Below, one piece after another: positions 41,846 to 49,231 of a stretch of DNA of 49,231 nucleotides. How positions within the stretch are numbered: position 1 is the first letter of the stretch; the number at the start of each line of letters is the position of its first letter. The stretch is from NCBI RefSeq assembly GCF_040649515.1, contig NZ_JBEZFP010000061.1, forward strand, positions 1-49,231, read 5' to 3'. The notes beneath the pieces were generated by a model. The model had not been told where the DNA came from. It saw only the letters and a list, made by a program, of their open reading frames with translations, and did no database searches. The translations under genes and the position numbers were made by a program. This DNA is from Yinghuangia elevatio. Its GTDB lineage: Bacteria; Actinomycetota; Actinomycetes; Streptomycetales; Streptomycetaceae.

Positions 41846-42298
41846 CTAGTCCATCAGCTCCGCGGCGACCACGGCGCCGAGTTCGGTGCAGGCTTCGCGG
41901 GCGTCCTTGGTGACGGGGCCGGTGATCTCGACGGGCGGGCGTACGCGGCGCAGGTCCATGGCGGCGGCGGCCGTCTCGACGGAGCGGACGGCGCCGGTGG
42001 TGTCGCTGTTGCCGTGCACGTAGAGGCCGTACGGCTTGCGCTGGGCGCCGTGCGCGTCGAGGTAGAGCAGCTGGTCGAACCAGTGCTTGAGGGCGCCGGA
42101 CATGTAGCCGATGTTGGCGGGGGTGCCGAGGAGGTAGCCGTCGGCTTCGAGGGCTTCCTGCGGTGAGCACACCAGGGCGGGGCGCACCCGGATCTCGACG
42201 CCGGTGATGTCGGGGTCGCGGGCTCCGGTCAGGGCGCACTCCAGGAGTTCGGCCAGGGTCGGGGACGGGCTGTGGTGCACCACGAGGAGAACTGTCAT
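41846..42298 (-). CDS. Flavodoxin-fold NAD(P)H-dependent oxidoreductase
   Basis: A 150-residue flavodoxin-like protein. The FMN-binding pattern is seen in LLVVHHSPSPTLAELLE (phosphate loop) and in LLGTPANIGYMSGALKHWFD (GTP-x-x-x-x-x-x-x-LK-W-D, the WrbA/FMN-reductase-like second loop), followed by GLYVHGNSDTTGA. Such proteins reduce quinones or flavins. ATG 42298 was chosen because homology begins at MTVLLVVHH; a longer frame upstream has poor composition. It is convergent with the protease and divergent from smeA. Confidence 0.82.
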   Translation of the reverse strand: MTVLLVVHHSPSPTLAELLECALTGARDPDITGVEIRVRPALVCSPQEALEADGYLLGTPANIGYMSGALKHWFDQLLYLDAHGAQRKPYGLYVHGNSDTTGAVRSVETAAAAMDLRRVRPPVEITGPVTKDAREACTELGAVVAAELMD

Positions 42299-42538
42299 CG
42301 GACCGCCACCCGCGCTCACGTCCTTTCGCCGCTGTACGTGGTCCTGTGCCTGATCCGGTTCGGATTCCGTGCCGGGGTCGATGCCCGGGGGTCGTGGACC
42401 CGTACCCGGGGTCTGTGCCGGGGCCAACCCTACGGAAACGGGGGTCGCGGCCCCGTTGTCGGGGCGTGGCGCGGGCGGGGGTTGGGCCGTACGGGTGGAC
42501 TCGCCGCGGCGGTGGGACTGGCGGTGAGTGGCCGGGAA

Positions 42539-42598
42539 CGCCGCTGATCAGCGGCGAGCCGGGTGGTTTTGGTGACGATTTAACCCGTTTGTCGGGTT
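42539..42598. promoter_or_regulatory. Dyad elements upstream of smeA-sffA
   Basis: CGCCGCTGATCAGCGGCG (42539-42556) is a perfect 18-bp palindrome. AACCCG-TTTGT-CGGGTT (42582-42598) is a second dyad in an AT-rich island that continues to about 42660. They lie 140-200 bp before smeA and are candidate sites for developmental regulation. The rest of 42299-42734 shows no gene. Confidence 0.5.
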
Positions 42599-42734
42599 GC
42601 GTCGTTCTCACCATTTGTAAGGATAAGACCACTTTCTGTGATGTTTGTGACATTCGAAGTCCATGGCGTCGTGGTCCGCCGCCGTCCCACCCGCACCACG
42701 TGCACACCCCAGTGCACCGCCCCCAGGAGTCATC

Positions 42735-42929
42735 GTGGTCCTGTCCATCTCCGGAGTCCTGCTGCTCGGCGTCATCGCCTTCCTGTTCTTCCGCAAGGAC
42801 GGGATGAAGATCTCGCACGCCCTCGTCTGCGCGCTCTTCGGCTTCTATCTGGCCAGCACCGCCATCGCCCCGCACATCACGGCCAGTGGCAACAGCCTCG
42901 CCAGCCTGCTCGGCGGGCTGAACTTCTAA
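42735..42929 (+). CDS. smeA: Small sporulation membrane protein SmeA
   Basis: A 64-residue protein with two membrane helices (LSISGVLLLGVIAFLFF and ISHALVCALFGFYLASTAI) joined by the short basic turn RKDGMK, ending in LASLLGGLNF. Size, layout and its position directly before a SpoIIIE/FtsK-like gene and about 6 kb from rbpA match SmeA of Streptomyces coelicolor, which localises SffA to sporulation septa. GTG 42735 follows AGGAG by 7 nt. Expression should be tied to sporulation. The identification depends on context as well as sequence. Confidence 0.82.
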   Translation: MVLSISGVLLLGVIAFLFFRKDGMKISHALVCALFGFYLASTAIAPHITASGNSLASLLGGLNF

Positions 42930-43128
42930 CCGCACCGGACATCCGTTCGGCTGCACGGCACGTTCGGAGCCGCCCGCCCACGGCGGCACCCGCGTACCCG
43001 GCCCTGGCTCGGCGACGAGTCGGGGCCTTGCGCGTACCCCCGTCCGGACGGGCCGCCGGCCGCGACACGCCCCCTCTCTGCCGTCCCGCAGCACCCCGCA
43101 AGAAACCCCTGCCGCCCCAGGAGCCCCC

Positions 43129-44922
43129 GTGCCGTCCCCCCTGCCGCCCACCGCGCCCGCCCTGTCCCGCCGCGTCGCCGCCGCCACCCGCAACGGCCTG
43201 CACGCGACCCGGGCCGGACTGAGCAACGGCCGCGCCCACCTCGGCCGCGTACGCCACCACGCCCGCGACATGTTCTCCCCGCTCCTGCACCTCGGCCGCG
43301 GCCTGCGCCGCGAGGCGGCCTGGGCGCGCACGTGGTGGAAGGAGGCCCCGCCGGACAAGCGCAAGGCGGCCGCCGTCGGCGTCGCCGTCTCCGCGGTCCT
43401 GCTCTACTTCCTGCCGTTCGGGCCGCTCCTGGCCCTCGCCGCCGTCATGGCCGGGGCCGCCTGGATGGGCCGCGACCGCACGCCGCCGCCTCCGCCGGGC
43501 CCGCCGCCCGGCGACGGCCGGCTCCAGGCCGTCTACAACGGGCTCGTCCCGCACCTGGCCGACGACCACGACCCGGCGGGGCTGTTCGTGCCCGGCGGCG
43601 AGTACGCCAAGGCGTTCGAGCACCACGAGTTCGACGGCGACCGCCTGACCCGCCTCGAACTTCGCTACTCCCCCTACTTCACCGACGACGACCCCGACGC
43701 CCGGGCACGCATCGAACGCGTCATCGAGGCCAAGGCCGGCCGCGCCCGCGAGTACCTGTACGACTGGGACACCGAGAACAACCGCCTCACCGTCGCCGCG
43801 CTCCCGCCGCTCCCCGGCCCGGTGCCCGCCCAGCCGTACGTGACCGCGCCCTGCGAGATCGTCCTCGGGTTCACCGACGCCAGCTCCACCAACCGCCTCA
43901 TCCCCGTGTCGATGACCCCGGGCGGCCCCGCCGAACCCGCGGGCGCGCCGGTCGACAAGGCCGCGGGCGCCCCGCCCGCGGCGGCCACCGCCCCCGCGAA
44001 CGGCGCCCCCGCGGCGAACGTGCACCAACTGCCGCCCGTCATCTGGCGTACCGGCACCCGCACCAACGCGCCGCACCTACTCGCCGTCGCCGGACCCGCC
44101 GCCGGGAAGACCACCCTGCTGCGCACCATCGCGCTACAGGCGCTGCGCGACGGCGACCTGATCGCGATCGACGCGACGGGGTCGGGCGACTTCGCGTACC
44201 TCGCCGGCCGGGTGGGTGTGCTGCGCGTGGACTCCACGGCCGACCAGGTCCGCGAGACGCTCACGTGGCTGCACGCCGAGACCACGCGCCGCGCCGCGGC
44301 GATCGGGGACGCGAAGGCGGCCGGCGTACCGGTGCCGGAGGACGCCCGGCGCCCGTTGCTGGTACTGCTCGACGAGCCCGCCGAACTCGCCGACGCCACC
44401 GGGGCATCGGCGTCCGACGTGTACGAACTCCTCGACCTGCCGCTGCGCCTGGGCCGCACCACGCACATCAGCGTGGTGACCACCGCGCGGCCCACCCAGC
44501 TGGCCCGGCTGCACCCGGGGCTGCTCGGCGAGACGCACACCCGGATCGCGCTCGGGCCGCTGGACACGGACACGCTGGTCGCGGCGCTCGGTGCGGAGCC
44601 GGGCATCACGGGCGGCGACGCGATGCCGCCGGGGCGCGGGTACGCGCGGCTCGGCGCGGGCCCGGTGATCCGGCTGCAGACCCCGTACACGCCGGACCCG
44701 CTGGAGGACGACACCCCCGAGCCGGACCGGCGGCGGATTCTGGACCTGCTTCCGGACGTCGTCCTGGCCGCCGGCTCGCGCGCGCCGGACGCGGCCCCGG
44801 CCGGCGCGGCCGGGGCGGCGGCGGGTGCCGTGTCCGACGGGCGGCCCGAGGGGACGGTCCCGGTGACAACCGGGCTGTCCGGCGCGGGCGGCGGCGCTCC
44901 GTCGCTCGTGAAGTCGCACTGA
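43129..44922 (+). CDS. sffA: SffA, SpoIIIE/FtsK-like ATPase of sporulation septa
   Basis: A 597-residue protein. One membrane segment (VGVAVSAVLLYFLPFGPLLA, about residues 83-105) follows a basic N-terminus. The ATPase domain has Walker A in VAGPAAGKTTLLRT (about residues 319-332) and Walker B in RRPLLVLLDEPAEL (about 405-418), with an arginine-containing region later (HISVVTTARPTQLARLHPG). FtsK/SpoIIIE enzymes move DNA; SffA acts with SmeA in chromosome segregation and septation during sporulation. GTG 43129 follows CCAGGAG. It is 200 bp downstream of smeA in the same direction. A Pro/Ala-rich tail ends the protein. Confidence 0.85.
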   Translation: MPSPLPPTAPALSRRVAAATRNGLHATRAGLSNGRAHLGRVRHHARDMFSPLLHLGRGLRREAAWARTWWKEAPPDKRKAAAVGVAVSAVLLYFLPFGPLLALAAVMAGAAWMGRDRTPPPPPGPPPGDGRLQAVYNGLVPHLADDHDPAGLFVPGGEYAKAFEHHEFDGDRLTRLELRYSPYFTDDDPDARARIERVIEAKAGRAREYLYDWDTENNRLTVAALPPLPGPVPAQPYVTAPCEIVLGFTDASSTNRLIPVSMTPGGPAEPAGAPVDKAAGAPPAAATAPANGAPAANVHQLPPVIWRTGTRTNAPHLLAVAGPAAGKTTLLRTIALQALRDGDLIAIDATGSGDFAYLAGRVGVLRVDSTADQVRETLTWLHAETTRRAAAIGDAKAAGVPVPEDARRPLLVLLDEPAELADATGASASDVYELLDLPLRLGRTTHISVVTTARPTQLARLHPGLLGETHTRIALGPLDTDTLVAALGAEPGITGGDAMPPGRGYARLGAGPVIRLQTPYTPDPLEDDTPEPDRRRILDLLPDVVLAAGSRAPDAAPAGAAGAAAGAVSDGRPEGTVPVTTGLSGAGGGAPSLVKSH

Positions 44923-45075
44923 GCCGGCCCCGGCTCGGGGTGAACAGACCAGCTGGTGGGCGCCGGGCGATCGGAACCGGGCGAAAGCCGATCCGACACC
45001 GGCGCCCTCCGCGTCCGAAATGACCATCGCGGGTAGTCCGTTCGAGTGAATAACCGCGAGATGTGCTGGTGGCGG

Positions 45076-45112
45076 CCGTGGCCCCGGGAGGATGTTCCTC
45101 GCGGGGCCACGG
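45076..45112 (+). terminator. Strong hairpin downstream of smeA-sffA
   Basis: CCGTGGCCCCG (45076-45086) pairs with 45102-45112, and after one mismatch GAGGA pairs with TCCTC around a 3-nt loop, 16 base pairs in all. A smaller hairpin (GAGCCGG/CCGGCTC, 44921-44936) overlaps the sffA stop. The rest of 44923-45343 has no gene. Confidence 0.7.
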
Positions 45113-45343
45113 CACGTTCCGGGCCCTGCGCGGCACGGGTGTGATCAAGAGTGCGACTGAGGTGTGGCATGGGTGGCGGGCGCGCGGCGCAGGTACGGAG
45201 GTCGGCGTCGTAATGCGCCCGTATCCGACCGTTCGCGCCCAAGCGGGTCTCAATATGCCAAACCACGCTCACCGGACCGGGCCCCGCGCCATGATGGACC
45301 ACCGACACACCGCCCGGGACCGCAGCCGAGGACGTGGACGCCC

Positions 45344-48325
45344 GTGTTCGACCTCGCGAACCTCACCGCCAGCGACCTCGTCGTCTGCGGCTCCGACCTG
45401 CGGCAGGCCACGGCCGCCGCGACGACCCCGGAGGAGGCCGCCCGGGCCCTGGCCCGGCACTTGCGCGGCGCGTTCGCGGACGCGGCCGCCGGAGCACCGC
45501 AGCTCGGCCTCGTGCGGGTGTACGCGACGTCCCGCCGCCGCGGCGGCGACGCCGGTGACCGCGTCCTCGAACTCCTGGCCGGCGACGGCGCGTTCGAGCC
45601 TGGGCCCGGGCACCCCGGCGCACCCGACCTGATTCCCCTCGCCGGCCCCGGCGTGCCCGCGCCGCTGCACCCGGCTCTGGACGCGGTGCTGCGCGACCTC
45701 GGGATCTGCGGCGACGCGACACCGCGGGGCGGTGTGCCGGCGCTACGCGTGCCGGAGTCCGCCGGGACGCCGGAAGCGGTGTCCGTGCCGCGGCCGCCCG
45801 GTCCGCCGGGGCTGCCCGCGGGCTTGGCGCTGTCCGAGCCGGCCTCGGCCCCGCCCGACGCCGCGGATGCGGTGGCGGACACCGCGCAGTACCCGGACCC
45901 GGACACGGACAGAGACCCGCGCGCCGCGACGAACTCCCGCACGGACACAGGCACGTTCGCCGCATATCCCGCGCACGCCGCCGCCATCCCCGCGCCGCCG
46001 GGCGCCGCGCTGTCCTTCCCCGCGGCCGCCGCGGGGGCGGTCGCCGAGACGGTCCGCGCCACCGTGCGCGAGACCCTCGCCGAGACGATCCCCGAGTCAC
46101 TGCCCGAAGCACTCCCCGGATCGGTGCCCGGATCGCTGCCCGAGGCGTTCGACGAACCGCCGCGCGAACCGCCGGCCGCGTACGTGCCGGAGACCGTCCC
46201 GCGGTTCCCGGGCCGCGGCCCCGCCGGTCCGCGCCCGCCCAACGACCCCGCGTCCGCCCCGGCCGCCGCGGCAGACCCCGAGGCTGCCCAGCGGCCGGCC
46301 CCGCTCATGGGCACCGACCCGGACGCCGACGCCGAGCGCCACGCCATCGCGCACATCCCCGACCAGATGGCCGCCCTGCACGGCACCCGCACCGTGCTCG
46401 GGTACGCGGGAACCCTCCCCGACGGCGAGCTGTTCGCCGTCCTCCTCTACAGCGGCCACCACATCCCGGCCGCCGCCGCCGAGGCGCTGCGCAGCCTGAC
46501 CGCCGCGACCCGCCTGGCGCTGCTGCCCGCCCCGCCGACCCCGGTGCCGACGCCGCGCAACGGGCAGATGACCGCCGCGCGCCTGGACGCGCTCGAGCAG
46601 TTGCTCGCGGCCACCGAGGACACGACGGTGGAGCAGGCGCGCACGGTCGAGACGTACCGGGGGCGCGTGCGGACCCAGGCCGAGCAGCTGCGCATCAAGC
46701 AGCGCCGCCTGGAGCAGGAGACGCACATCGTGGAGACGCTGTACAGCGTCGGGCAGCAGCTGACCCGGGAACTGGACCTGGACCAGCTGGTGCAGACCGC
46801 GACCGACGCGGCCACGAAGGTGATCGCGGCGGAGCACGGGATCCTGCTGTACCGGGACTGCGACCGGGACGACGGGCTCGACGACATCCGGCACGCCGCG
46901 GCGGTGCGCGGCGGCACGCCGCATCCGCTGCTGCCCGACCCCGGGGTCCGGCTGACGCTCGCGCACCTGGGCGCGGACGTCGTACGGTCCGGGGATGTCG
47001 CGGAGCACCCTGGGCGGTGGCACCCGGCGCCGGTGGCCGCGGACCCGGAGGCACTGCCGGTGCGCAGCTACCTGGGCGTGCCGGTGGTGAGCCGGGAGGG
47101 CAAGGGGCTGGGGGCGTTCGCGTTCTCGCACTCGAAGCCGGACATCTTCACCGAGCGGGACGAGCAGTTGGCGCTGGGCATCGCGTCGCAGGCCGCGGCG
47201 GCGATCGAGAACGCCCGGCTGTACCGGAGTGTGCGGGACACGGCGGTGCGGTTGCAGCGTTCGCTGCTGCCGCCGGAGCTGCCGGACATCGAGGCGCTGG
47301 AGATCGCGTGCCGGTACCTGCCGGGGGCGCGGGGCTCGCAGGTGGGCGGGGACTGGTTCGACGTGATCCCGTTGTCGGCGGGGCGGGTCGCGCTGGTGAT
47401 CGGCGACGTGATGGGGCGGGGGCTGGCCGCGGCGGCGGTGATGGGGCAGCTGCGTACGGCGGTGCGGGCGTACGCGGTGATGGACCTGCCGCCGGCGCAG
47501 GTGATGCGGCATCTGAACCGGATGATGGCGGGGATGGGTGCGGAGGACCAGATCACGACGTGCGTGTACGCGGTGTACGACCCGTGGCACGACTCGGTGC
47601 GGTGGTCGAACGCGGGGCACCTGCCGCCGGCGCTGATCACGGCGGACGGCTCGGTGCGGCTGCTGGACGACGACCTCGGGGTGCCGCTTGGTGTGGAGGG
47701 CGCGACGTTCGAGGACGCGGACGTGGTGTTCCGGGCGTGCGACCGGCTTCTGCTGTACACGGACGGGTTGGTGGAGCGGCACGATGTGTCGCTGACGGAC
47801 CGGCTGCAGTTGTTCACGGCGGAGGTGGGCGGGGCGGCCCGGAATCCCGACGGTGTGCAGGACACGTGCGACCGGTTGATGGGCGGGATGCTCACCGGGC
47901 GCGAGCACGACGACGTGGCGCTGCTGCTGGTACGGGCGCGGGAGGGCCGCGAGCGGGCGGCCGCGCTGGAGTTGCCGCCGACGGCGAAGGCCGGGCGGGA
48001 GGCGCGGTCGTTCGCCCGGTCGGTGCTGGCGCAGTGGCGGCTGCCGGGGCTGGGGGACGCGGCGTGCTCCGTGGTCACGGAGCTGGTGGTGAACGCGGTG
48101 GAGCACGCGCGTACGCCGATGGAGCTGCGGCTCGGGCACCGTCCCGGGCGGCTGGTGGTGCAGGTGGCGGACCACGACGGTCGGCTGCCGCGGCGGATGG
48201 CCGCGGCCGAGGGGGACGAGCGGCACCGGGGGCTGATGATCGTGGCCGCGTTGGCGGCGGACTGGGGGGTGCGGCCGACGGACACGGGGAAAGTCGTGTG
48301 GGCGGAGCTGGTCGAGCCGCGGTGA
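45344..48325 (+). CDS. SpoIIE-family protein phosphatase with GAF and anti-sigma kinase-like domains
   Basis: A 993-residue regulator. A conserved N-terminal domain (ANLTASDLVVCGSDLRQATA) is followed by a disordered Pro/Ala/Glu-rich stretch (about residues 130-330), a coiled coil (about 410-470, TYRGRVRTQAEQLRIKQRRL), a GAF sensor (about 480-630), a PP2C-like SpoIIE domain (about 640-870; VGGDWFDVIPLSAGRVALVI, GDVMGRGLAAAAVMGQL, HDDVALLLV supply the metal aspartates) and a HATPase_c domain (about 885-990, SVVTELVVNAVEHA). It probably dephosphorylates an anti-anti-sigma factor and may also phosphorylate one, acting in a sigma-B-type stress or development pathway. GTG 45344 fits the start of homology; it lies alone before rbpA. 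Confidence 0.92.
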   Translation: MFDLANLTASDLVVCGSDLRQATAAATTPEEAARALARHLRGAFADAAAGAPQLGLVRVYATSRRRGGDAGDRVLELLAGDGAFEPGPGHPGAPDLIPLAGPGVPAPLHPALDAVLRDLGICGDATPRGGVPALRVPESAGTPEAVSVPRPPGPPGLPAGLALSEPASAPPDAADAVADTAQYPDPDTDRDPRAATNSRTDTGTFAAYPAHAAAIPAPPGAALSFPAAAAGAVAETVRATVRETLAETIPESLPEALPGSVPGSLPEAFDEPPREPPAAYVPETVPRFPGRGPAGPRPPNDPASAPAAAADPEAAQRPAPLMGTDPDADAERHAIAHIPDQMAALHGTRTVLGYAGTLPDGELFAVLLYSGHHIPAAAAEALRSLTAATRLALLPAPPTPVPTPRNGQMTAARLDALEQLLAATEDTTVEQARTVETYRGRVRTQAEQLRIKQRRLEQETHIVETLYSVGQQLTRELDLDQLVQTATDAATKVIAAEHGILLYRDCDRDDGLDDIRHAAAVRGGTPHPLLPDPGVRLTLAHLGADVVRSGDVAEHPGRWHPAPVAADPEALPVRSYLGVPVVSREGKGLGAFAFSHSKPDIFTERDEQLALGIASQAAAAIENARLYRSVRDTAVRLQRSLLPPELPDIEALEIACRYLPGARGSQVGGDWFDVIPLSAGRVALVIGDVMGRGLAAAAVMGQLRTAVRAYAVMDLPPAQVMRHLNRMMAGMGAEDQITTCVYAVYDPWHDSVRWSNAGHLPPALITADGSVRLLDDDLGVPLGVEGATFEDADVVFRACDRLLLYTDGLVERHDVSLTDRLQLFTAEVGGAARNPDGVQDTCDRLMGGMLTGREHDDVALLLVRAREGRERAAALELPPTAKAGREARSFARSVLAQWRLPGLGDAACSVVTELVVNAVEHARTPMELRLGHRPGRLVVQVADHDGRLPRRMAAAEGDERHRGLMIVAALAADWGVRPTDTGKVVWAELVEPR

Positions 48326-48604
48326 CGGGTCGGGCTCACGGGTCCGCCGGGGTGGCGGGCCGACAGTGCGGCGGGACGGTGCGGCGCGATGGTGCGGTGC
48401 GACGCGGTGTGACGCGTCTCGCACTCGGCACCTGATGTCGGTTTTTGATCGCTGTTGGGCAGCTTCTGTACGTTATGTGCGCCAGTCGGCCGCGAACAGT
48501 ACCTCGAATGCCGCCACCCCGCATCCGAGATGTGATGAAACGTCCGAATGCGGGTAGTTACCCGGGCGACACGGACCCAGGGACCGCGATGCCCGGCACC
48601 ACCG

Positions 48605-48630
48605 GGAATCTTCGGCGCCCTCCGCACGTT
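48605..48630 (+). promoter_or_regulatory. Sigma-R-type promoter of rbpA
   Basis: GGAAT (48605-48609), exactly 18 bp, then GTT (48628-48630) equals the sigma-R (SigH-like) consensus GGAAT-N18-GTT. The predicted start lies about 50-55 nt before ATG 48693. In S. coelicolor rbpA belongs to the sigma-R regulon. The rest of 48326-48692 has no gene. Confidence 0.8.
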
Positions 48631-48692
48631 GATCGATCGAACAGGCAGCCACGGCTGTCGCAGTGGACTTCAAGCCCAGGAGGCACGATTTC

Positions 48693-49067
48693 ATGAGTGA
48701 GCGAGCTCTCCGCGGCACGCGCCTCGGCGCCACCAGCTACGAGACCGACCGTGGAATCGACCTGGCCCCGCGTCGCACCGTCGAGTACGCGTGTCCCCGC
48801 GGTCACCGGTTCGAGATGCCGTTCTCCGTCGAGGCGGAGATCCCCCCGGTCTGGGAGTGCCGCAGCTGCGGCGCGGTCGCCCAGCTGGTGGACGGCGCCC
48901 CGCCGGAGGAGAAGAAGAACAAGCCCGCGCGTACGCACTGGGACATGCTGATGGAGCGGCGCACGCGCGAGGAGCTGGAGGAAGTCCTCGCCGAGCGCCT
49001 GGCCGTGCTGCGGTCCGGAGGCATCGACCTGCACCACGACCCGCGGGACAACCGCAAGACGGCCTGA
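48693..49067 (+). CDS. rbpA: RNA polymerase-binding protein RbpA
   Basis: A 124-residue protein. RbpA binds RNA polymerase holoenzymes with principal sigma factors, stabilises open promoter complexes and supports growth and rifampicin tolerance. The zinc ligands C34, H38, C56 and C59 are all present (YACPRGHRF and WECRSCG). The basic linker EEKKNKPARTHWDMLMERR and the C-terminal sigma-interaction domain (RTREELEEVLAERLAVLR) follow. ATG 48693 has AGGAGG 9 nt upstream. A sigma-R promoter precedes it and a hairpin follows, so it is a single-gene unit induced by thiol-oxidative stress. Confidence 0.97.
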   Translation: MSERALRGTRLGATSYETDRGIDLAPRRTVEYACPRGHRFEMPFSVEAEIPPVWECRSCGAVAQLVDGAPPEEKKNKPARTHWDMLMERRTREELEEVLAERLAVLRSGGIDLHHDPRDNRKTA

Positions 49068-49118
49068 CCGCCGAACTGTCCCCGGAACATCCCCGCAACG
49101 ACGACACCACACGTCCAC

Positions 49119-49149
49119 GACGGCCGCCGCCCCCGGGCAGGCGGCCGTC
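49119..49149 (+). terminator. Terminator hairpin of rbpA
   Basis: GACGGCCGCC (49119-49128) pairs perfectly with 49140-49149 around an 11-nt loop, starting 52 nt after the rbpA stop. Confidence 0.75.
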
Positions 49150-49200
49150 CGCACGTCCAAGGGACGAGCGCACCTCGTCCATGCGCGCACACGCCGGTGG

Positions 49201-49231
49201 CCCGGCCCGATCGACACGTGATCGGGCCGGG
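49201..49231. terminator. Second hairpin at the window edge
   Basis: CCCGGCCCGATC (49201-49212) pairs perfectly with 49220-49231 around a 7-nt loop. It may serve the next gene beyond the window on the other strand. It ends exactly at the window border and could be longer. Confidence 0.6.

Noticed and set aside
45164..45343. Extension of the SpoIIE gene upstream of GTG 45344
   Set aside because: The extension is rich in Arg/Pro/Ser, and the conserved domain starts at the GTG.
46097..48424. 775-codon minus-strand frame opposite the SpoIIE gene
   Set aside because: His/Arg/Pro-rich shadow of a well-supported gene with clear domains on the plus strand.
1..49231. tRNA, rRNA, CRISPR arrays or complete insertion sequences
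   Set aside because: Looking through both strands I found no cloverleaf, no regularly spaced repeats and no transposase motifs. A tRNAscan or ISfinder run would be needed to exclude short or unusual cases.

Overview
The window is high-GC actinobacterial DNA. Ribosome binding sites are GGAG/AGGAGG-like, GTG and TTG starts are common, and several genes look leaderless. The smeA-sffA pair, the rbpA gene with a sigma-R-type promoter and the multi-domain SpoIIE phosphatase point to a Streptomyces or a close relative in the Streptomycetaceae. I see no tRNA, rRNA, CRISPR array or intact insertion sequence.

The left half (about 1-26 kb) is accessory and partly decayed. It opens with a partial alpha/beta hydrolase, a YhgE/DUF3533-like membrane protein, a quinone oxidoreductase, a YciO/Sua5-type protein and a MerR/metallo-hydrolase pair. 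From 6.5 to 13.7 kb there are poorly characterised genes: an HNH endonuclease, a putative PD-(D/E)XK-like protein, a large protein with a HEPN-like sequence signature, and a long gene broken by two frameshifts. Between 14 and 25.5 kb a saccharopine-dehydrogenase-like protein, a DUF6223 membrane protein, a NarL-type two-component system, a BamE-like lipoprotein, an AraC regulator beside a phytanoyl-CoA-dioxygenase-like enzyme, and a metallo-hydrolase beside an XRE-cupin regulator are interspersed with gene remnants. The remnants include ImmA/IrrE, TPR, PIMT-like methyltransferase, two DUF1524 nuclease fragments, DUF6461, DUF1508 and an Rcp-type receiver domain.

The middle (26.4-39 kb) is mostly intact: a CPA2 cation/proton antiporter, a membrane-anchored protein, a GNAT acetyltransferase, two paralogous proteins of unknown function, a TetR-dehydrogenase operon, a coiled-coil protein and an SLC13/ArsB-like permease that seems to start at CTG.

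The right end (39-49.2 kb) looks like conserved chromosome: a membrane-anchored subtilisin-like protease with a probable propeller tail, a flavodoxin-like reductase, the sporulation-septum pair smeA-sffA, a GAF-SpoIIE-HATPase regulator and rbpA.

Recurring themes are regulator-enzyme pairs with clear palindromic operators, and leaderless starts with a TANNNT box 6-7 nt before the start codon. At least six coding regions in the left half read well only across a frame change. Some of those changes fall in four-base homopolymers, so both true decay and sequencing error must be considered.
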